A DNA stretch of 5,377 nucleotides from DATHGT01 sp035317605 (GTDB taxonomy: Bacteria > Methylomirabilota > Methylomirabilia > Rokubacteriales > CSP1-6): the NCBI GenBank assembly GCA_035317605.1, contig DATHGT010000126.1, forward strand, positions 1 to 5,377. The letters run 5' to 3'. Below are positions 1 to 5,377 of this stretch, piece after piece. The notes under the pieces were generated by a model that worked only from the letters and a program-made list of their open reading frames with translations, searched no databases and had not been told where the DNA came from. The first letter of the stretch is position 1; every line of letters starts with the position of its first letter. The position numbers and the translations under genes were made by a program.

Positions 1-1122
1 TACGATCTCCTCACCACCGCGAAGCTGATGGAGAAGTACGTCGGCAAGCACGTCCGGCTGTACCAGTCGAACGGGACGTTCCAGCTCGCCACCTTGCTCT
101 CGACCAACGGCCCCGTCTACGAGATCAACGGACAGATTCACATGGGCCACCCCGGGCAGGTCGTGCTCCCGGCGCTGCCCGAGAACCTCGTCTCCAAGCC
201 GACGCTGGTCTGGCGTCTGCACAACGCGCGGACCGCGCTCCAGCGGGTCGAGGCGTCGTACCTCACGGGCGGCATCACGTGGAGGGCCGACTACGTGGTG
301 ATCGTCGACGCGGCGGACGCGCGGTCGGATCTCATGGGCTGGGTCACCATCGACAACAAGAGCGGGGCCACCTACGCGAACGCCGCGCTCAAGCTCGTCG
401 CGGGCGACGTCAATCGCGCCAAGGATCGGGGCGAGATCCGCGCCATGCTCGGCCGCGCCGCTCAGGCGCCGGCGGCGGAGGCGGCCAGCCGCTTCGGGGA
501 GGAGACGTTCTTCGAGTACCACCTCTACTCCCTCGACGGCCGGACCACCGTCAAGGACAACCAGACGAAGCAGCTCTCGCTGATGGCGGCCAACCAGGTG
601 CCGGTCGACAAGCACTTCGTCTACTACGGCGCCGCCGACTACTCTCGGACGGCGTACGGCATGCCCGTCTCCAATCAGAAGATCGGGGTCTATCTCGAGC
701 TCAAGAACAGCAAGGACAAGGGGCTGGGCCTGCCGCTGCCCAAGGGCCGCATGCGCGTCTACAAGGCCGATGCGTCGGGCAGCCAGCAGCTCATCGGCGA
801 AGACTGGATCGATCACACGCCACGGGACGAGAAGATCAAGATCAAGATGGGCGACGCCTTCGACGTGGTCGGCGAGCGCATCCAGCGCGACTGGAAGAAG
901 ATCGGCGGCGGCGTCTACGAGGTCGAGTGGGAGATCACGCTCCGCAACCACAAGCAAGAGTCCATCACGGTCGACGTCGTCGAGCCGATGCCCGGCGACT
1001 GGGAAGTCCTGCGCGCCACCCACCCCCACGAGAAGGTCCAGGCGTTCACCGCGAAGTGGAGCCTCCCGGTCCCCAAGGACGGCGAGACCAAGCTCAGCTA
1101 TCGCGTCCGCGTGCGCTGGTAG
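1..1122 (+). CDS. DUF4139 domain-containing protein, C-terminal part (5' end outside window)
   Basis: The reading frame is already open at base 1 and encodes 373 residues up to a TAG stop. The family-like stretch YDLLTTAKLMEKYVGKHV begins at the first codon, ahead of the ATG at 28, so that ATG is an internal methionine and the true start lies upstream. The visible part is the classic bacterial DUF4139 domain. It shows LVWRLHNAR (visible residues ~69-77), SYLTGGITWRADY (~86-98), GWVTIDNKSGATY (~113-125), LKLVAGDVNR (~130-139), FFEYHLYSLDGRTTVKDNQTK (~170-190), GLPLPKGRMRVYKAD (~243-257) and a closing VEPMPGDWEVL...LSYRVRVRW. From memory, full-length relatives are around 450-500 residues and carry a signal peptide, so about 100 residues would be missing. 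No membrane segment is visible; the composition suits a beta-rich, probably secreted or periplasmic protein. Biochemical function is unknown. Family assignment is strong. It converges on the DUF488 gene. Confidence 0.93.
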   Translation, partial: YDLLTTAKLMEKYVGKHVRLYQSNGTFQLATLLSTNGPVYEINGQIHMGHPGQVVLPALPENLVSKPTLVWRLHNARTALQRVEASYLTGGITWRADYVVIVDAADARSDLMGWVTIDNKSGATYANAALKLVAGDVNRAKDRGEIRAMLGRAAQAPAAEAASRFGEETFFEYHLYSLDGRTTVKDNQTKQLSLMAANQVPVDKHFVYYGAADYSRTAYGMPVSNQKIGVYLELKNSKDKGLGLPLPKGRMRVYKADASGSQQLIGEDWIDHTPRDEKIKIKMGDAFDVVGERIQRDWKKIGGGVYEVEWEITLRNHKQESITVDVVEPMPGDWEVLRATHPHEKVQAFTAKWSLPVPKDGETKLSYRVRVRW

Positions 1123-1149
1123 CGGAGGCTTCGCTCGATCGTGGAGTCG

Positions 1150-1518
1150 TTACGAGGCCGGGTGCTCGCGGAGATAGGCGGCGAGGAGGGAGCGATGACA
1201 GTGGGTTTCGTCGGCGCAGCCGCAGAGCAGCGTGACCCGGCCCTGCCGCGCCAGCTCGCGGACCTCGGCGATGGCCTCTTGCGCCTCCGGGCGCTCGAGG
1301 CCCGCCAGATAGCGGCGGGTGTAGGTCGGCCAGTCGACCTTCTTGTCGAGGAAGTCGCGGAGCAGCTCCTTGACCGGCCCCAGCTCCTTGCGCCAGATGG
1401 TGACCCGGTCCTTGCGGATCCCGCGCGGCCAGAGCCGCATGATCAGCACGCGCGTCCCGTCCGCGGCGTCCGATGGCTCGTAGATGCGCTTGGTGGAAAT
1501 TCCTGGGGATTGGTGCAT
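1150..1518 (-). CDS. DUF488 family protein (YeaO-like), complete
   Basis: This gene encodes a small soluble protein of 122 residues, close to the usual ~115-125 for YeaO-type DUF488 proteins. Diagnostic parts are KRIYEPSDAADGTRVLIMRLWPRG (residues 10-33), a WRKELGP segment (42-48), VDWPTYTRRYLAGL (61-74) and the C-terminal LLCGCADETHCHRSLLAAYL (97-116). The last is the family's Cys-rich CHR motif, with Cys99, Cys101, Cys107, His106, His108 and Arg109. I chose the ATG at 1516-1518 because conserved sequence starts about 10 residues later and a GAGGAG ribosome-binding site precedes it. The frame stays open upstream to an ATG at 1698, but that extension overlaps the lhr 3' end and has a low-complexity Pro/Arg/Ala composition. 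The gene starts 67 bp after the lhr stop on the same strand, suggesting co-transcription. The cellular role of DUF488 is not established; metal or thiol chemistry at the Cys/His cluster is inference. Confidence 0.92.
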   Translation of the reverse strand: MHQSPGISTKRIYEPSDAADGTRVLIMRLWPRGIRKDRVTIWRKELGPVKELLRDFLDKKVDWPTYTRRYLAGLERPEAQEAIAEVRELARQGRVTLLCGCADETHCHRSLLAAYLREHPAS

Positions 1519-1521
1519 TGG

Positions 1522-1527
1522 CTCCTC
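1522..1527 (-). promoter_or_regulatory. Ribosome-binding site of the DUF488 gene
   Basis: On the minus strand GAGGAG lies three bases before the ATG at 1516-1518 (GAGGAGCCAATG). Counting only GAGG as the core, the spacing is about five bases, short but workable. It decides the start against the longer in-frame extension to 1698. Confidence 0.6.
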
Positions 1528-1550
1528 GTTCTCAGTCCTCGGTGGGGGGT

Positions 1551-1592
1551 GTCGGGGAGGAGCGGCGACTCGCTCCCCCCGACGTTTATTTA
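1551..1592 (+). terminator. GC-rich hairpin with T-rich tail, terminator-like on the plus strand
   Basis: The left arm (1551-1564, GTCGGGGAGGAGCG) pairs with the right arm (1571-1583, CGCTCCCCCCGAC) across a six-base loop, GCGACT. This gives 13 base pairs with one bulged A at 1558. On the plus strand it is followed by GTTTATTTA (1584-1592), an unusually T-rich run for this GC-rich window, as in an intrinsic terminator. The only known plus-strand gene upstream is the DUF4139 gene, 430 bp away, so it would stop read-through antisense to the DUF488 gene. On the minus strand the hairpin starts two bases after the lhr stop and has no U-tract behind it, so there it could stabilise the lhr 3' end or attenuate read-through into the DUF488 gene. 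The T-rich run is also the complement of the lhr end (Asp-Lys-stop), so it may be partly accidental. Confidence 0.45.
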
Positions 1593-4500
1593 TCCCGCGG
1601 GCCGGGGTGGCCGTCCCAGCTCGCGCGGGGGCCGTCGATGGTGAAGCCGGCCGAGGCGAGCGCGTCGACGGCTGGAGTTTCGCGCACGGGGTGGCCATCC
1701 CACGTCAGCACGTCGAGACGGCGGAGCGGGCGCAGGGCGAACGGGCGCTCCATCACGGCCTTCAGCGTTCTCACCACGCCGGGAAGATCGACCGCCTCGA
1801 ACCCGGCGAGCGGCGTGAGGTCGCGACCGTGGCCCTCGGCGAGCACGACCGGACGGCCGCCGCGGAAGATGAGCCAGGATTGCGGGATGCGCGCGGCGGC
1901 CGCTCGCGAGCCGTCGAGACGGCTGAGCGGGAAGACGCGGCCCCACAGGTTCGCGGGATCGACCATGTCCACGAGCACGTGAGGCTCGGCGCGCCGCGGT
2001 GACGCCGTGAGGTCGCGCAGCGCGTCTTCCAGCGCGTACTGCTCGCCCGAGAGTCCTTCCACGAAGTAGCCGCGCACGACCTCGCCGCCGTACTCCATGC
2101 GCAACAGCGAGTGGCGCAGCGTCGACCAGTCGCCGCCCGCCAGCTCGCGGGCGAGCACGCCGTAGCGCGCGAGCAGGAGCTGGGCGAGAGCTTCCTCGCG
2201 CTCTTCGGGTGAAAGCCGCTCGTCCTCGCCGAGCGCGCTCCAGCGGCCGACCACCGGTAGGTGCGAGAGCAGGCCGCGCGCTTGACCGCGCCGTCGACGC
2301 TTGGTCGTCGCGCCGGCGCTCGGCGCCCGTGGCGTGGTGCCGGCAACGATCGCGCTGAACGTGTCGGGCGTGACCAGCCCGGCCCAGAACAGCTCCCACA
2401 GCGCGGCGAGCGTGCGCGCGGCGTCGAGGCCGGTCAATCTCGCCAGGTCCTGGGCGAACGAGGCGCCGCGAAGCTGGAGATGCAGCAGCACGTTCTTGGT
2501 GCCCTCGTCGATTCCTCCGGCCGGCGCCGCCGCGCCGCGCAGCCAGCCCAGGTTCTCGCGCAGCGCGACGCCGACGCGTCCCGAGCGGCTGCGCTCGGCA
2601 CCCTCGCGCTCGTCGAACACCGTCCACACGATCTCGCCGGAGAGCCCGAGCCGATCGAGCCAGTCGCGCTGGTAGTCCTCGACGCGCGCGGGCAGCAGCT
2701 CGTGCTCCCACACGCGCACGGGAAAGTCCTCGCCCTGGAGCAGCTCGATGGCGGCCAGCACCCCGGGCGGGCCGACCAGCCGGTGATCGGGGTGCAGGTG
2801 ATGACGGCGGAGCAGGAAGGCCGAGAACTGCTCGGACGTGGCGACCGGACGCGGCGCCCGCCGGGCGTGGACTTGTCGGCGCTGTATCTCTTCGAGGACG
2901 GCGATGTGCACGTGCTGGGGCGATGGCACGTTCTCGAGGAACGCGCCCTCGCGGACGACCCCGCGAGCGACCAGACGAGCGAGCGCCGCTGCCACGTCGG
3001 TCTCCGGCACCGCGTAACGCTCGGCGACCCACGCGGCGGTGGCCGGCCCGCGCGTGCGGAGCAGCCGCAGCACGATGCGCTCGAGCCCGGCGTCGGTGGC
3101 CAGCCCGGCGTAGAGCGTGGCGTCGGTCGTGGGCACCCACGCCCGCCGCGCGCCGAACTCGGCCTCGACGATGCGCCCCTCGGCGCTGAGCGACGCCATC
3201 AGCGCCCCAGGATCGTCGACCACGCGCTCGGCGATCTCGGCCTCGGTGAGATCGCCGAGGTCGTCGAGGATCGCGGCCAGCTCGTTGGCGTCGCGGGCCC
3301 GGCGCTCGGGCGCCCTCTTCTGGAGCTCGGCCTCGACCGCGGCCACGATCTCGGGCCGGAGCGGTCCGGGCGCGACCGTCCACGCCTTGCGCATCGAGAC
3401 CGCGTCGCTGCGCCGCTCCTCGGCGTGCCCGGCGTCCAGATACGCCCAGTCCCACGCGAGCAGCAATGGATACACGAACGGCGAGGGCAGGGGGGTGTCG
3501 ACGTGGCGCGTCCACATCTCGCCGTCGCCGAGGCGGGCGAGCAGGCGCTTGAGCCGCGGCACGTCGAGCGCGTCGTTGAAGCACTCGCGCAGGGTCTCGG
3601 CCACCAGCGGGAACTCGGCCTGGCCGCCGACGGCTTCCATGAGCGCGTCGGCTTTGAGCCGCTGCAGATAGGCCGGCGTGCGCTGGCCCATGTACATGCG
3701 CGGGATGAACAGCGCGCGCAGCGCGCAGTGGCGGAAGCGGGTGCCGAAGAGCGGCGAGCCGATCAGCGCTCGGCCGAGCAGCGCGTCGACCTCCTCGGGC
3801 TGAACCAGCGTGACCAGTCGCGCCGGAGAGGGCGGCACCTGACCCGGGGCGAACGAGAGCAGGATGCCGTCGTCGACGTGGGCCGCCTCGGCCACCAGGC
3901 CGAACGCGCGCCGGACTTTCTCCTTGAGCACCATGCCCCAGGCGCCGTTCACGCGCATGCCGAAGACCGAGTGGATCATCGCGTGGCGCCCGCCCATCTC
4001 GTCGGAGAACGACTCGACCACGATGCCGCGATCGTCGGGCACGCCGTCGAGCACCTCGCCGGCCTTGGTGAGCCACGCGCGCATCGCCGAGGCTGCGCGC
4101 GCCTCGAGCCCGCACTCGCGCTTCGCCCACTCCTCGAAGTCCGGCGCGTCCAGCCGGTCGGCGGCCTCGCGACGCAAGCGCCCCACGGCGACGCCGAGAT
4201 CGTACGAGCGCGAGGGATGCTCGCCCTTCCAGAACGGGATCGTCGGCGACATGCCGTGGGCGTCCTCGACCAGCACGCGATCGGCCCTGACCTTCAGGAT
4301 CTTCCAGGCGTTGGAGCCGAGCAGGAACACGTCGCCGGGCAGGCTCTCGGTGACGAACTCCTCGTCGAGCGTGCCGACCTTGAGATCGGTCTCGGCGACG
4401 AACACGTCGTAGAGCCCCGCGTCGGGGATCGTTCCCCCCGAGGTCAGGGCGAGAAAACGCGTGCCGCGCCGGGCGTGGAGGCGGTCGTTGACCCGATCCC

Positions 4501-5377
4501 AGAGGATGCGCGGCGCCGCCCCCTTGACCTCGGCGGGCAGCGGCTCGGCCACCGAGCGGACGACCAGCACGAAGTCCTCGCGCGAGAGCCCCCGGTACGG
4601 CATGGCCCGGCGAAAGCGCTGGTACAGCTCGTCGAGACCGATGGATTCGGCGGCGACGGCGGCGATGATCTGCTGGGCGAGCACGTCGAGCGGCGCCTCG
4701 GGCATGGCGATGCGATCGAGGTAGCGGGCGCGGATCGAGCGCACGACGGCCGCCGCCTCGATCAGCTCCTCGCCCTTGGTCACCACGATCCGGCCCTTCG
4801 ACACGCGCGAGAGCAGATGGCCGGCGCGGCCGACGCGCTGGAGCGCAGCGGCGATGTTGCGCGGCGACTGCACCTGGACCACGAGGTCGATCGACCCCAC
4901 GTCAATGCCCAGCTCCAGCGACGAGGTGGCCACCAGCGCCTTCAGCTCGCCGTCCTTCAGCCGGTTCTCTGCCTCGAGACGTGCCCTACGCGAGAGCGAT
5001 CCATGGTGGGCGGCCACGCGACCGCCCGGGATGCGGTCGTTGAGGTCGCGGGCCAGGCGCTCGGCGGACCGGCGGCTCTGAGCGAACACCAGCGTCGTGC
5101 GATGCGCGTCCACCAGCTCGGCGATCTGCTGCTGGGCCGCGTCGTAGATGGTGTCGCTGGTCGCGGTGAGGAAATCGTCGACCGGCGTGACGACCTCGAT
5201 ATCCAGGTCGCGGGTGAAGCCGGCGTCGATGGCCAGCGGCTCGTGCGCGGTGCTCCCGGTGAGGAACGCGAGCGCATCCTCGACCGGACTGACCGTCGCC
5301 GAGCAGCCGATGCGCTGGGGCCGCGTCCCGCCCTCGCGCGATTCGACCAGCGACTGCAAGCGCTCGAGCGAGAGCGC
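1586..5377 (-). CDS. lhr: Lhr-type superfamily 2 helicase, N-terminus outside window
   Basis: The frame is open to the right edge with no credible start, since the TTG at 5359 lies inside family sequence (ALSLERLQSLVESREGG). The 1263 visible residues lack only RecA domain 1 with Walker A and DExH; members are usually ~1400-1550 residues. Visible in order: motif III SAT (5294-5302); motif IV LVFAQSRRSAERLA (near 5090); motif V ATSSLELGID (4901-4930); motif VI QRVGRAGH (4817-4840); a winged helix (~4700-4540); the Lhr core with PFWKGE (4220-4237); the DEAD/H-associated region (~3990-3440); winged helices at ~3040-2940 and ~2464-2357; a basic linker (KRRRRGQARG, ~2300); and the C-terminal AlkZ-like module from GRWSAL (2248), including RGYFVEGL and DPANLWG (1940-1960). 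Lhr proteins are ATP-driven 3'-5' single-strand DNA translocases that unwind RNA:DNA hybrids and are linked to DNA repair. No frameshift or missing motif is seen. The full CTD argues against the shorter ligase-associated Lhr-like helicases. Confidence 0.95.
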   Translation of the reverse strand, partial: ALSLERLQSLVESREGGTRPQRIGCSATVSPVEDALAFLTGSTAHEPLAIDAGFTRDLDIEVVTPVDDFLTATSDTIYDAAQQQIAELVDAHRTTLVFAQSRRSAERLARDLNDRIPGGRVAAHHGSLSRRARLEAENRLKDGELKALVATSSLELGIDVGSIDLVVQVQSPRNIAAALQRVGRAGHLLSRVSKGRIVVTKGEELIEAAAVVRSIRARYLDRIAMPEAPLDVLAQQIIAAVAAESIGLDELYQRFRRAMPYRGLSREDFVLVVRSVAEPLPAEVKGAAPRILWDRVNDRLHARRGTRFLALTSGGTIPDAGLYDVFVAETDLKVGTLDEEFVTESLPGDVFLLGSNAWKILKVRADRVLVEDAHGMSPTIPFWKGEHPSRSYDLGVAVGRLRREAADRLDAPDFEEWAKRECGLEARAASAMRAWLTKAGEVLDGVPDDRGIVVESFSDEMGGRHAMIHSVFGMRVNGAWGMVLKEKVRRAFGLVAEAAHVDDGILLSFAPGQVPPSPARLVTLVQPEEVDALLGRALIGSPLFGTRFRHCALRALFIPRMYMGQRTPAYLQRLKADALMEAVGGQAEFPLVAETLRECFNDALDVPRLKRLLARLGDGEMWTRHVDTPLPSPFVYPLLLAWDWAYLDAGHAEERRSDAVSMRKAWTVAPGPLRPEIVAAVEAELQKRAPERRARDANELAAILDDLGDLTEAEIAERVVDDPGALMASLSAEGRIVEAEFGARRAWVPTTDATLYAGLATDAGLERIVLRLLRTRGPATAAWVAERYAVPETDVAAALARLVARGVVREGAFLENVPSPQHVHIAVLEEIQRRQVHARRAPRPVATSEQFSAFLLRRHHLHPDHRLVGPPGVLAAIELLQGEDFPVRVWEHELLPARVEDYQRDWLDRLGLSGEIVWTVFDEREGAERSRSGRVGVALRENLGWLRGAAAPAGGIDEGTKNVLLHLQLRGASFAQDLARLTGLDAARTLAALWELFWAGLVTPDTFSAIVAGTTPRAPSAGATTKRRRRGQARGLLSHLPVVGRWSALGEDERLSPEEREEALAQLLLARYGVLARELAGGDWSTLRHSLLRMEYGGEVVRGYFVEGLSGEQYALEDALRDLTASPRRAEPHVLVDMVDPANLWGRVFPLSRLDGSRAAAARIPQSWLIFRGGRPVVLAEGHGRDLTPLAGFEAVDLPGVVRTLKAVMERPFALRPLRRLDVLTWDGHPVRETPAVDALASAGFTIDGPRASWDGHPGPRDK

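Noticed and set aside
1121..1135. Small hairpin at the end of the DUF4139 gene (AGCGGA with TTCGCT)
   Set aside because: Six pairs including a G-T, a three-base loop and no following T-tract: too weak to call a terminator in GC-rich DNA.
279..1235. Plus-strand 318-codon open frame over the DUF4139 gene
   Set aside because: It is Arg/Gly-rich with no recognisable domain, while the overlapping DUF4139 frame is well conserved; a high-GC shadow frame.
1519..1698. In-frame 60-residue N-terminal extension of the DUF488 gene
   Set aside because: It overlaps the lhr 3' end, is Pro/Arg/Ala-rich with no family similarity, and runs through the intergenic hairpin. The ATG at 1518 has a ribosome-binding site and fits the family length.
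1590..4130. 846-codon open frame on the minus strand inside lhr
   Set aside because: Its translation is an Arg/Ala/Gly-rich repeat-like sequence typical of an out-of-frame reading of GC-rich coding DNA. The lhr frame over the same bases carries clear conserved motifs.
2301..5081. Several plus-strand open frames of about 87-184 codons antisense to lhr
   Set aside because: All are Ser/Arg/Pro/Ala-rich and mirror lhr codon structure. None has a recognisable motif or a gene-like start context.
5357..5359. TTG as the start codon of lhr
   Set aside because: The in-frame sequence upstream to the window edge (ALSLER) continues family-like sequence, and a start here would remove the first RecA domain. 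The gene is cut by the window, not by a real start.

Overview
This window holds parts or all of three genes and very little non-coding DNA. It comes from a high-GC bacterium: roughly two thirds G+C by eye, with strong G/C preference at third codon positions. A lineage such as Rokubacteria/Methylomirabilota, a myxobacterium-like group or Acidobacteria would fit, but nothing here fixes the taxonomy. There is no rRNA, tRNA, CRISPR array, transposase or other mobile-element signature.

Layout. (1) Positions 1-1122, plus strand: the C-terminal 373 residues of a DUF4139 protein, cut by the left edge. (2) Positions 1150-1518, minus strand: a complete 122-residue DUF488 (YeaO-like) protein. (3) Positions 1586-5377, minus strand: 1263 residues of a large bacterial Lhr-type superfamily 2 helicase, cut by the right edge. 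The missing N-terminus should carry the Walker A and DExH motifs. The DUF4139 and DUF488 genes converge, with 27 bp between their stop codons. The DUF488 gene lies 67 bp downstream of lhr on the same strand, so the two are probably co-transcribed.

The main non-coding structure is a GC-rich inverted repeat at 1551-1583, between lhr and the DUF488 gene. Read on the plus strand it is followed by a T-rich stretch and looks like an intrinsic terminator facing away from both minus-strand genes. Read on the minus strand it is a hairpin two bases after the lhr stop codon.

Functional picture. Lhr helicases are linked to DNA repair, and their C-terminal module is related to AlkZ-type DNA glycosylases. 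The DUF488 partner has no established biochemical role, so a shared DNA-damage function for the pair is only inference. The DUF4139 gene is probably an unrelated neighbour. I see no convincing new multi-gene system; the items worth a second look are the intergenic hairpin, the lhr-DUF488 pairing and the Lhr C-terminal domain.
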